From positions 1,497,030 to 1,561,029 of the forward strand of contig AP017308.1 of assembly GCA_001548435.1 (NCBI GenBank): a stretch of 64,000 nt of DNA, given 5' to 3'. The notes beneath the pieces were generated by a model. That model searched no databases and was not told the DNA's origin. It saw only the letters and a list, made by a program, of their open reading frames with translations. Source of the DNA: Leptolyngbya sp. NIES-3755 (GTDB lineage Bacteria; Cyanobacteriota; Cyanobacteriia; Leptolyngbyales; Leptolyngbyaceae). The position numbers were made by a program, and so were the translations under genes. This document shows positions 19,432-27,123 of this stretch, one piece after another (the stretch's first letter is position 1; each line of letters begins with the position of its first letter).

Positions 19432-20070
19432 ATGTTTCCAGCCACAGTTAAACCTATCCAGCTTAGCGGCTTAGGAACGAGCCTATTTCTCATGATCGCT
19501 GCAAGTTTGATCTTCAGTCCTCGCGCTCGTGCGATCGAAACGGTTACCTTAGTGTTCAACGAATCCCGGACTTCTGTTCCCTTTAGCGATTTTCGTCGAT
19601 TTGTTGAAACGGGTGAAACACAGCGATCGACGTTACAGAATTTCATCTCAAGACTTCCGAATACGTCACAGGCAATTCGTACCCCGTTCACTCGTGAGAT
19701 TGCGATTCCGCGTCCGTTGAGCGATCGAGGATTTAATAATACGATCGCTGATTTTTTACTCCTTCAACTCAGTAGCGCTCTTACGGTTCCTGATAGTTTA
19801 CAGCCTTTGCGATCGGCATTAGTCGCTTCTTACAGAAACAATCAAAGCATCTCAATGTTAGAAGTGATAAGCAACTATCCGATCGATGATCTTGTCGTCC
19901 AGCTTCCACGTGTTGAACGGGCTTACAATCGAGTCACCGCAATTGCTCAGAGAGTTCCGACGGCTTTGGAATCGAATGAGTTCTTATTCAATCTCATCTG
20001 TAGTTGTCCAACTTCTACGGCTCCGATGAGTCAACTACCCCACCGTGAAGACGGTGGGGCTTGTCCCTAG
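19432..20070 (+). CDS. Stand-alone DUF1400 protein, C-terminus altered by a TnpB element
   Basis: About 212 residues from ATG 19432 (an in-frame GTG lies at 19402). A signal-like hydrophobic stretch is followed by the DUF1400 pattern TVTLVFNESRTSVPFSDF, FVETGETQRSTL and a C-terminal LICSCPTS. DUF1400 normally precedes an alpha/beta hydrolase domain; here it stands alone, as in the paralogue at 21432. The last eleven or so residues (LPHREDGGACP) are encoded by the right-end hairpin of the inserted transposon, so the native stop was replaced. Likely still functional, since the homologous region is complete. Confidence 0.75.
   Translation: MFPATVKPIQLSGLGTSLFLMIAASLIFSPRARAIETVTLVFNESRTSVPFSDFRRFVETGETQRSTLQNFISRLPNTSQAIRTPFTREIAIPRPLSDRGFNNTIADFLLLQLSSALTVPDSLQPLRSALVASYRNNQSISMLEVISNYPIDDLVVQLPRVERAYNRVTAIAQRVPTALESNEFLFNLICSCPTSTAPMSQLPHREDGGACP
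20038..20059 (-). other. Right-end hairpin of the TnpB element, likely within the guide RNA scaffold
   Basis: CCCCACCGT (20038-20046) and ACGGTGGGG (20051-20059) form a perfect 9-bp stem with a GAAG/CTTC tetraloop. It begins eight bases beyond the tnpB stop. In studied TnpB systems the omega RNA covers the 3' end of tnpB and the right end, and the flanking host DNA supplies the guide. That function here is inference. Confidence 0.5.
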
Positions 20071-21185
20071 CCGTGTTCGGCTGAAACAATAGGCGGATTG
20101 ACTGCCGCCCGAAGCTTGAGAAAATCTGCCCGAATATTCATCGCAGCGTTGTAATCCGCATGGCATTCATACCCACACTGCTTACACCGAAATTCAGCTT
20201 GAGACGGACGATTCCCGCGCTCAATGTGTCCGCACTTGGAACACTTTTGACTGGTGTAGCGTGGATCAACGAATCCCACACTGATGCCTCTGGCTTCAGC
20301 TTTGTAGGTTACGAATGCTTGGAACTGAGCAAAACTCCATCCATGCAACCTGCGGCGTTGAGCCTTTCTCATCTTGGCTCTGCCCCGAATATTCGTCAGG
20401 TCTTCAAAAACCAATGTTGCGCCTTTCTGTACCGATTGCACCAGTCGCTTACTCAGCACATGGTCGCAATCTTTTCTGAAACGTCTCTGTCTGCCCGACA
20501 GCTTCTTGAGATGTCGTTTAGCGGACTTCGTGCCTTTAGATTGCAGTCTACGGCGCAACTCAAATGTCCTATCCTCTACCTCCTTCCAATGGTCAGAACC
20601 GTAGTGACTTCCTCTGCTATCGACCGCAGGCGAAGCAATTCCCAAATCCACGCCAACAAATTCATCGGTTGCATTAGTTTCTGGAGTTTCAATCTCTATC
20701 ACGATATGCAGCCACCAACGTCCTTTACGGTCTTTGAGCAAGTCTGCACTGGTGTTTTTCCAGTTCAAATATTGCTGGTAATACTCAGCAACCTCAAAGG
20801 ACAGTTTCACCCGTCCGTTGATGCCCAAAAGCGTCACTTCCGAGCGGTCAAACCAAACGGTGTAAGACCGCGCATCGTACCGAATGGGACAACGCTTAGA
20901 AGCTGGACAGCTAACCGTCTTGCCTTTCTTCTTCAGACTCTTAGCCGATTTCAAAGCTTCAGTTGCTTTGACTCGTGCAGCACAGACCAATTGAGACGGC
21001 AAGCCAGTGAAGGCTCGATGGTCGTAGTAAGTGGCTTTATGCAACTCGACCCCGCTCGTCAAATCGTTTTCCCATCCATGCTTGCACACGGCATTAAACG
21101 ACCAGGTGTATTGCTCAATCGTTTGAGACAGTACCTTAGCCGTTTCGATGTCGGGTTGAAGTTGGATGCGAATCGTTCTTTGCAT
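20067..21185 (-). CDS. tnpB: TnpB, RNA-guided endonuclease / IS605 OrfB family
   Basis: 372 residues, full length. The RuvC-like catalytic residues are all present: Asp180 in FVGVDLGIAS, Glu261 in LVFEDLTNI and Asp344 in CHADYNAAMNI. The C4 zinc ribbon is intact (Cys315, Cys318, Cys334, Cys337), with DPRYTSQKCSKCGH ahead of it. The N-terminal OrfB helix-turn-helix region reads QTIEQYTWSFNAVCKHGW. TnpB uses an RNA from the element's right end to cut DNA next to a short motif. With no tnpA nearby, it would need a transposase in trans to move. No frameshift is seen, so it may be active. Confidence 0.93.
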   Translation of the reverse strand: MQRTIRIQLQPDIETAKVLSQTIEQYTWSFNAVCKHGWENDLTSGVELHKATYYDHRAFTGLPSQLVCAARVKATEALKSAKSLKKKGKTVSCPASKRCPIRYDARSYTVWFDRSEVTLLGINGRVKLSFEVAEYYQQYLNWKNTSADLLKDRKGRWWLHIVIEIETPETNATDEFVGVDLGIASPAVDSRGSHYGSDHWKEVEDRTFELRRRLQSKGTKSAKRHLKKLSGRQRRFRKDCDHVLSKRLVQSVQKGATLVFEDLTNIRGRAKMRKAQRRRLHGWSFAQFQAFVTYKAEARGISVGFVDPRYTSQKCSKCGHIERGNRPSQAEFRCKQCGYECHADYNAAMNIRADFLKLRAAVNPPIVSAEHG

Positions 21186-21417
21186 ACGGATATACTACCA
21201 TCATGTAGAACTGGGGTTATCTGTAAATTGCAAAGATTATGTGTTGATTTCGGGGCATCGAACCCCTCACACAGCTTTGCTGCGCCGAAGGCTGCAACGC
21301 TCCTATCCCTCCCCGACTTGCTCCAAAGCTTCAGATCAGCACGGCTAAGCGGGGCGAAGACGGGGTGTCCCGGAGGTTCCGATGAAGTTGCACAAACAGC
21401 CAATGCGAACTGTCCAT
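21186..21417 (-). other. Structured GC-rich left leader of the TnpB element
   Basis: About 230 bases upstream of tnpB with no credible gene. On the tnpB strand it contains several stems, including GGGGTTCGATGCCCC, a 4-bp stem with a 7-base loop that resembles a tRNA T arm, and GCCTTCGGC. Open frames through it on both strands look like by-products of GC richness. It is more GC-rich than the neighbouring genes. It may hold the tnpB promoter and left-end structure. Confidence 0.45.
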
Positions 21418-21431
21418 AATCTATTTCTAAA

Positions 21432-22046
21432 ATGATGTTGATATCAAAATGGCTGAAAGGTACGTTATTGGCGGGGATCAGTACTGGAGTGGTGAGTTAT
21501 GCAGTTCCGTCGATCGCAGCCGAACGAGTAATCCTGACCTATGGGTTTTTCCAAGAAACCTTCTCAATTCAAGATATGCAAACCTTCGTCGAAACAGGTC
21601 AATTAGCTCCCGTTCGACAGTTTCAATTAAGACTCGCTGGAGCAGATCCAGAGGCGTTGCGGAGCTTTCTCAATCAAGAGGTGAATGTTAATTTTCTCAC
21701 TCTAGATCGAACGCTCAACTCTTTACCAGGAGAGTTTTTGTTACAGCAACTCGGACAGGTAATTTACAATCGTCGCCGAGTCGCTCCGATTCAATCGTTA
21801 AGATCTGCGATCGTACTCTCGGCAAAAGATGACAATACGGTTTCGATGCTACAATTTCTGCAAAATTACCCGCTACCTGAAGTGTTTTTTGATGGTCGGC
21901 AGATTGCTCGAACCAGTCAGAAAGTCAGCACTGTTCGTGAAACAGCAAGGAATCAACTGCAAACTATTACTTCTATGATGCAGCAAGTTCTGGGTGAACC
22001 GCTTTGTCGCTGTGATTCTGAAACGATTACTACAGAAAAACCTTAA
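21432..22046 (+). CDS. Stand-alone DUF1400 protein (paralogue)
   Basis: 204 residues with a signal peptide (LLAGISTGVVSYAVPSIAA), then RVILTYGFFQETFSIQDM, FVETGQLAPVRQ and a C-terminal LCRCDSE. It aligns along its length with the protein at 19432, so the pair arose by tandem duplication and was later split by the TnpB insertion. No hydrolase domain follows. Seven bases separate it from the DUF3611 gene, so they are probably co-transcribed. Confidence 0.8.
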   Translation: MMLISKWLKGTLLAGISTGVVSYAVPSIAAERVILTYGFFQETFSIQDMQTFVETGQLAPVRQFQLRLAGADPEALRSFLNQEVNVNFLTLDRTLNSLPGEFLLQQLGQVIYNRRRVAPIQSLRSAIVLSAKDDNTVSMLQFLQNYPLPEVFFDGRQIARTSQKVSTVRETARNQLQTITSMMQQVLGEPLCRCDSETITTEKP

Positions 22047-22053
22047 CTGTCCT

Positions 22054-22653
22054 ATGTCCAACCTCTTTAATCCTGAAGCTCCTAGTCTAACGCCTCGACA
22101 GATTGCTCGGTCTTTCCGCTGGCTCGGTTGGATTGGTTTCGGGTTGCAATGTGTACTAGGCTTCATTCCGATTTTAGTGGTAGTGGCAAATGTGCTAATG
22201 CGACCCGGACAAGTCGGATTTTCGCTGGGACTGTGGATGGCGATCGCTTGCTTGTTCATTCTATTGTTCAGTATCTACTGGTGTCTTCGCTACACTTTTC
22301 TTGCCAATCAGCTAGAAAATCGCGATTCGCGTCCTGCTAAATCTGAAGTGATTCGAGATGTAAGACTGGGACTTGTGACGAACATTGCGATTATGTCGAT
22401 CGCGCTTTTGATCGCACTCTTTCGGGTCGGAGAATTAACCATCCGAATGTTGACCTTACCTCAGGGTGCAACAGTTGTGACTCCAAATCAAGTCGGAACA
22501 ACGTTGGGATCAGCCGGGACATTGATTACCCCTTCCAACATGATTGCGATTCAAGCCATGATTAATACGATCGCGGCTGGACTCGTCGGGCTAATTGTTT
22601 CGATGTTACTGCTATACCAAGTTAGACAGCATCGCAGTTCCTACATTGATTAG
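22054..22653 (+). CDS. DUF3611 family membrane protein
   Basis: 199 residues from ATG 22054. Four hydrophobic segments, with the family start LTPRQIARSFRWLGWIGFGL and the C-terminal NMIAIQAMINTIAAGLVGL. The family is cyanobacterial and plastid-related with unknown function. It begins seven bases after the DUF1400 stop. Confidence 0.82.
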   Translation: MSNLFNPEAPSLTPRQIARSFRWLGWIGFGLQCVLGFIPILVVVANVLMRPGQVGFSLGLWMAIACLFILLFSIYWCLRYTFLANQLENRDSRPAKSEVIRDVRLGLVTNIAIMSIALLIALFRVGELTIRMLTLPQGATVVTPNQVGTTLGSAGTLITPSNMIAIQAMINTIAAGLVGLIVSMLLLYQVRQHRSSYID

Positions 22654-22670
22654 ATCGCATCATATCAGTT

Positions 22671-22709
22671 TCATATTTTATTGTTCTACGCTGCAAATAT
22701 CACACAGTA
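22671..22709 (+). promoter_or_regulatory. Recurrent TCATATTTT element (copy C)
   Basis: TCATATTTTATTGTTCTA at 22671-22688 and then CACACAGTAC, 60-95 bases upstream of the hdeD-like gene. It closely matches copy A at 8811, including the trailing CACAGTA. Confidence 0.45.
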
Positions 22710-22765
22710 CTTATCTCAGGTCACGATCGCGCTCAGTTTGCAACCGTTTTAGAAGCGAGGTTCCT

Positions 22766-23338
22766 ATGATTAGTCCACCAGAACTTCAACTTGATGTCCA
22801 TGTTAAAAAATCAACGGGTTGGATTATTGCGCTCAGTATTGCTTTAATCATTCTCGGAATTGCTGCGATTCTGCTTCCAGGAATTGCTTCAGCCTTTTTT
22901 ACCTCAATGATTGGTTGGATTACGCTGATTAGCGGCGGAGTCATGATTGTTCAATCGTTTCAGTCGAAGCCTGTTCGGGGATTTTGGTTGAATCTATTGG
23001 TTGGTATCGCTTATGCCATTGCAGGTTGCTATATCCTGTTTAATCTCGGAGCCGCACTGTTGGTATTAACCTTCACATTCGGTGTTCTGTTCATTGCAGA
23101 AGGAATCTATACGATCATTATGGCGTTTACGAATCGGGCAGGGCATCGGATGTCTTGGCTCGTTGCACTAAACGGGGTTGTGACTCTGATTCTTGGCATT
23201 ATGGTGCTAAATCGGTTTCCCTTCAGCGCGATTTGGCTCATTGGTCTATACATGGGAATTAGTCTGCTGATGAGCGGTACTTCCCTGCTTGTTGCTGCTC
23301 TAGCAATCCGACGATCTGCGGCTAGGTTATCAGCTTAA
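22766..23338 (+). CDS. HdeD family (DUF308) membrane protein
   Basis: 190 residues from ATG 22766, which has GCGAGG upstream. Six short hydrophobic helices in three DUF308-type pairs: IILGIAAILLPGIASAF, YAIAGCYILFNLGAALLVL and VVTLILGIMVLNRFPF. HdeD of E. coli belongs to the acid-resistance island; in cyanobacteria the homologues are often stress-induced. Its leader holds a recurrent TCATATTTT element. Confidence 0.85.
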   Translation: MISPPELQLDVHVKKSTGWIIALSIALIILGIAAILLPGIASAFFTSMIGWITLISGGVMIVQSFQSKPVRGFWLNLLVGIAYAIAGCYILFNLGAALLVLTFTFGVLFIAEGIYTIIMAFTNRAGHRMSWLVALNGVVTLILGIMVLNRFPFSAIWLIGLYMGISLLMSGTSLLVAALAIRRSAARLSA

Positions 23339-23371
23339 GTTTTAGCACTCTCAAACATTCAAAACAGAACA

Positions 23372-26107
23372 ATGACAACAGAAGATCAAAGACTCAAACA
23401 AAACCGTACAGGTCAAGTCGATTGGTACAAGTGGGGACCGTATCTTAGCGAACGCCAATGGGGAACGGTACGCGAAGATTATAGTTCTGATGGCAACGCT
23501 TGGAATTATTTTCCACATGACCATGCTCGATCGAGAGCCTACCGCTGGGGTGAAGATGGTTTAGGCGGCATCACGGACAACCACAATTTACTCTGTTTTG
23601 CGATCGCCTTGTGGAATGGTAAAGACCCGATTATCAAAGAGCGATTGTTTGGGTTAACTAACAGTGAAGGCAATCACGGCGAGGATGTGAAAGAGTATTA
23701 TTTCTACCTCGATAGTACGCCCACACACTCGTACATGAAGTATTTGTACAAGTACCCGCAGGCGACCTTTCCTTATGCGGATCTGGTTGAAACGAATCGA
23801 AACCGCGATCGCTATGAGTTAGAGTACGAGTTGCTGGATACAGGCATCTTTGATGACGATCGCTATTTTGATGTGTTCGTGGAATACGCTAAGGGGGATG
23901 CTGAAGATATCTTAATTCGGATTAGCATTGCAAATCGTGGTCCTGAAGCGGCTCCAATTCATCTATTACCAACACTCTGGTTTCGGAATACCTGGTCTTG
24001 GGAAAATGGTGGCGCAAAGCCCGTCATGACCCGGATCGAGGGAACGGGAAACAGTGTCGTTCATGCTCATATCAACGATTCGCTACTCGATAAGTATGTG
24101 CGTGATTACTACTTTTATTGTGATGGCGTAGCTCCATTGCTGTTCACTGAGAATGAAACGAACAATGAACGGCTCTTTGGCACAACGAATGCCAGCCCTT
24201 ATGTCAAGGATGGAATCAACAGTTATGTTGTGCATGGGCAGAAAGATGCTGTGAATCCGCATCATGGGGGCACGAAAGTTGCACCGCACTATGAAATGTC
24301 GATCGAGGCTGGAGAAACGAAGGTCATTCGCTTGCGGCTGACGAAATACAATCCAACCGAGATGGGTGATCCGTTTGGAATTGGTTTCGAGCAATCCTTT
24401 GCCGCACGAGTCAAGGAAGCAGACGAATTTTATGCAACAGTAATTCCGCCTGCGGTTCAAGAAGATGACGATCGAGCCAATGTGATGCGTCAAGCGCTCG
24501 CGGGCATGATGTGGACGAAACAATACTTTTACTATGATGTCGATCAGTGGCTCAGAGAACGAGGCGTAACTCCTTGGACAACGATCAAAGAGCGTCAGCA
24601 CATTCGGAACAATGATTGGTTCCACATGCTGAACGATGACATTGTTTCGATGCCTGATAAGTGGGAGTATCCTTGGTATGCCGCGTGGGATTTAGCGTTT
24701 CATGTGATTCCCATTAGCTTGATTGATCCCGATTTTGCGAAAGATCAATTGATGCTGATGTTACGAGAAGACTACCTGCATCCAAATGGGCAAATTCCCG
24801 CATATGAATGGAACTTTGGGGATGTGAATCCTCCGGTTCATGCGTTCGCAACTTGGGAAATTTACACCCGCGATCGAGAACGCAACAACGGTAAAGGCGA
24901 TATCGATTTCCTCAAATACGCTTTTTCTAAACTGGTGATTAACTTTACCTGGTGGGTGAATCGCAAAGACGAAGGCGGTAACAATCTCTTTCAAGGTGGA
25001 TTCCTCGGTTTAGATAACATTGGAGTGTTCGATCGTAGTGCGGCTCTTCCCACAGGTGGACACTTAGATCAAGCTGATGGAACCGCGTGGATGGTGTTCT
25101 TCAGCCAGCGAATGTTCCAAATTGCGATCGAGCTTGCTTTACACGATCCCTTGTACGAAGACTTTGCTATCAAGTTCTTTGAACACACGATGTGGATCGC
25201 AGGAGCAATGGATCGGATTGGCGACAATCATGATGAACTCTGGGACGAAGAAGACGGATTTTTCTATGATGTGTTGCACTTCCCGGATGGGCAATCGACG
25301 CGATTGAAAGTACGATCGCTCGTCGGTCTACTCTCGCTGATGGCAGTTGCAGTCTTTCCAAAAGAAGCCTTTGATAAACTTCCTCGCTTCAAAGAAGCTG
25401 CTCAGAAGTTCATCATGCAGCATCCCGAATTGACGCACAACATTCACTTACCGAATCAGTTTGGTGAACGCGATCGATTAATGCTGTCGGTCTTGAATGA
25501 GCATAAACTCCGACGTGTCTTGCACTATATGTTAGATGAATCAGAGTTTCTGAGTGACTACGGCATTCGTTCTTTATCGCGCCATCACTTAGAGAATCCC
25601 TATCGCTTCCACCACAATGGTCAAGAATACAAAGTGGGCTATGTTCCGGGTGATTCGACTTCTGGAATGTTTGGTGGCAACTCGAACTGGCGAGGTCCGA
25701 TCTGGATGCCTGTGAATCTGTTGTTACTACGATCGCTGTTGCAACTCTATAGCTACTACGGCGATAACTTCAAAATTGAGTACCCCACTGGATCAGGAAA
25801 TCAGAAAACGCTGTTTGAAATCACTCAGTGTATTAGTGAACGAATTGTCAGTATCTTTCTCAAAGATGAATCCGGTCGTCGCCCGGTTTATGGTGGGACG
25901 AAGAAGTTTCAGACTGATCCCCACTGGCGCGATTTAATTCTGTTCTATGAGTACTTCAATGGGGATGACGGAGCGGGTGTGGGAGCAAGTCACCAAACAG
26001 GATGGACGGGCTGTGTGGCTCGGATTATTCAAGCATTGGGTTATTTCACGCCAGAAACAGTGCTGAATACGATCGCACCTGGAGAACTGGAGAAGTATCG
26101 GGTTTAA
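23372..26107 (+). CDS. GH63-like glucosidase (MGH1-type glycoside hydrolase), 911 aa
   Basis: Starts MTTEDQRLKQNRTGQVDWYK and continues with GPYLSERQWGTVREDYS and FPHDHARSRAYRWGEDGLGG, a signature block of a bacterial family annotated as glucosidase or MGH1-like. The C-terminal (alpha/alpha)6 barrel half contains YPWYAAWDLAFH, GGFLGLDNIGVFDR and SNWRGPIWMPVN, as in GH63. No signal peptide, so probably cytoplasmic. It should cleave an alpha-glucoside or mannosylglycerate-like osmolyte; the exact substrate is not known. Monocistronic by spacing, 34 bases after hdeD. Confidence 0.85.
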   Translation: MTTEDQRLKQNRTGQVDWYKWGPYLSERQWGTVREDYSSDGNAWNYFPHDHARSRAYRWGEDGLGGITDNHNLLCFAIALWNGKDPIIKERLFGLTNSEGNHGEDVKEYYFYLDSTPTHSYMKYLYKYPQATFPYADLVETNRNRDRYELEYELLDTGIFDDDRYFDVFVEYAKGDAEDILIRISIANRGPEAAPIHLLPTLWFRNTWSWENGGAKPVMTRIEGTGNSVVHAHINDSLLDKYVRDYYFYCDGVAPLLFTENETNNERLFGTTNASPYVKDGINSYVVHGQKDAVNPHHGGTKVAPHYEMSIEAGETKVIRLRLTKYNPTEMGDPFGIGFEQSFAARVKEADEFYATVIPPAVQEDDDRANVMRQALAGMMWTKQYFYYDVDQWLRERGVTPWTTIKERQHIRNNDWFHMLNDDIVSMPDKWEYPWYAAWDLAFHVIPISLIDPDFAKDQLMLMLREDYLHPNGQIPAYEWNFGDVNPPVHAFATWEIYTRDRERNNGKGDIDFLKYAFSKLVINFTWWVNRKDEGGNNLFQGGFLGLDNIGVFDRSAALPTGGHLDQADGTAWMVFFSQRMFQIAIELALHDPLYEDFAIKFFEHTMWIAGAMDRIGDNHDELWDEEDGFFYDVLHFPDGQSTRLKVRSLVGLLSLMAVAVFPKEAFDKLPRFKEAAQKFIMQHPELTHNIHLPNQFGERDRLMLSVLNEHKLRRVLHYMLDESEFLSDYGIRSLSRHHLENPYRFHHNGQEYKVGYVPGDSTSGMFGGNSNWRGPIWMPVNLLLLRSLLQLYSYYGDNFKIEYPTGSGNQKTLFEITQCISERIVSIFLKDESGRRPVYGGTKKFQTDPHWRDLILFYEYFNGDDGAGVGASHQTGWTGCVARIIQALGYFTPETVLNTIAPGELEKYRV

Positions 26108-26170
26108 AGACGCGAGTGAATACCTTGTGGGGTGCAGCAATCTCAATCATCGAATTCGGAGCAAACAAAA

Positions 26171-26647
26171 ATGAAATCTCAATCTTTAGTTCAATTCACG
26201 TCGATTTTCGCGGCTGCAAGCTTAGCCTTGCTACTATTACCCGCTACGGCTCAAGTCACTCCTGAAGCCACTCGATCGACACCCGGAAGATTCCAAGGTC
26301 GGGGAGTTGCCCAAGGGTCTGCATTCACCAGAGGACGCAATGCGAGCGTTGGACTGACCCTTGATCGAGATAACTTTAGCCTCGATATGACAGAACCTTC
26401 TAATCGAGGAGCGAGATTGCAGTATCGCGGAGTGATTTCTCGTCGTAACAATGATGCGAACAATCCGAACAGTTTCACGATCGATACACGAGTGCGAAGC
26501 TTTAATTCGTCCGCTGACTTGAGAGTCCTGAACAATACGACCGGAACTTGTCGGATTGAAATCTTTGATGCCCGAATCATTTCAAGCTCCTGTACAACCG
26601 TTGCTAACGATAGTTCATCTCGGTTCATGGGATTGGAGCAGTTTTAA
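26171..26647 (+). CDS. Secreted hypothetical protein, 158 aa
   Basis: Starts at ATG 26171 with a signal peptide (SIFAAASLALLLLPATAQ). The mature protein is basic and Arg/Asn-rich with no recognised family; one cysteine pair (TCRIEIF, SSCTTV) could form a disulfide. The META-domain gene begins three bases after the stop, so the two are almost certainly one transcript. Confidence 0.7.
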   Translation: MKSQSLVQFTSIFAAASLALLLLPATAQVTPEATRSTPGRFQGRGVAQGSAFTRGRNASVGLTLDRDNFSLDMTEPSNRGARLQYRGVISRRNNDANNPNSFTIDTRVRSFNSSADLRVLNNTTGTCRIEIFDARIISSSCTTVANDSSSRFMGLEQF

Positions 26648-26650
26648 ATC

Positions 26651-27112
26651 ATGAAGGCTTTACTGAGAAACTCGATCGGGATGATTAGCGCGATCGCATT
26701 TTTTGGAACGAATTCAGCGAGTGCAAACACAATGATTTCACTTTCTGGGAGTTGGCAGCTTGCAAATATGACCGCAGGGAACTCACCGATGCCGATGCTG
26801 CCTGCGGGTGACATTCCGTTAAGTGCAGAATTTTCAGACGGTCAGATTTTTGGTTCAGGCGGATGTAATCGATTTATTGGCGGTTATGAAGCAAAATCAG
26901 GAACCGTTAAGATTAGTACTCTTGCTTCTACCTTTATGGCTTGTGAAGAACCTATAATGAGCCAAGAAACACGGTTTCTCACTGCGCTGCAAGGTGCAGA
27001 ACGGTACGAGGTTGATCAAGGACAATTAACGATTTTTTATAAAACTGAACAGGGAGAAGGTGTTTTGCGCTTTGTCTCGCAAGGCTCCCAACCTGTTCCA
27101 GCTATGTGGTAG
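26651..27112 (+). CDS. META domain protein (HslJ-like), exported
   Basis: 153 residues: a signal peptide (MISAIAFFGTNSASA) and one META domain, recognised from SGSWQLANM, FSDGQIFGSGGCNRFIGGYE and the paired Cys in MACEEPIMSQETRFLTAL. META proteins include HslJ, involved in heat-shock and novobiocin response in E. coli. It is the middle gene of a three-gene run with the upstream secreted protein and the downstream ferredoxin-CNB protein. Confidence 0.85.
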   Translation: MKALLRNSIGMISAIAFFGTNSASANTMISLSGSWQLANMTAGNSPMPMLPAGDIPLSAEFSDGQIFGSGGCNRFIGGYEAKSGTVKISTLASTFMACEEPIMSQETRFLTALQGAERYEVDQGQLTIFYKTEQGEGVLRFVSQGSQPVPAMW

Positions 27113-27123
27113 GAGTTCTATTC

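Larger units (their letters stand above)
20030..21417 (-). mobile_element. IS200/IS605-group element with tnpB only (IS1341-like); ends approximate
   Basis: A complete tnpB without a tnpA partner lies between two DUF1400 paralogues. The right end is marked by the 9-bp hairpin at 20038-20059 just after the tnpB stop. On the other side a GC-rich structured leader extends to about 21417, just before the short AT-rich lead-in to the second DUF1400 gene. No terminal inverted repeats or target duplication are seen, as expected for this group. Boundaries are inferred from where host homology stops and are not exact. Confidence 0.65.

Noticed and set aside
21240-21275. tRNA-like T arm (GGGGTTCGATGCCCC) as a possible tRNA or tmRNA
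   Set aside because: No matching acceptor, D or anticodon arms could be found around it.
21059-21403. Open frame on the minus strand across the TnpB leader
   Set aside because: Overlaps the tnpB start in another frame; GC-rich low-conservation peptide that probably reflects the structured left end.
20160-21419. Long open frame (about 419 codons) antisense to tnpB
   Set aside because: It mirrors the tnpB frame, has no recognisable domain and no ribosome binding site; tnpB has all catalytic residues.
24083-24625. 180-codon frame antisense to the GH63-like gene
   Set aside because: Lies wholly within a well-supported coding sequence and lacks a domain.
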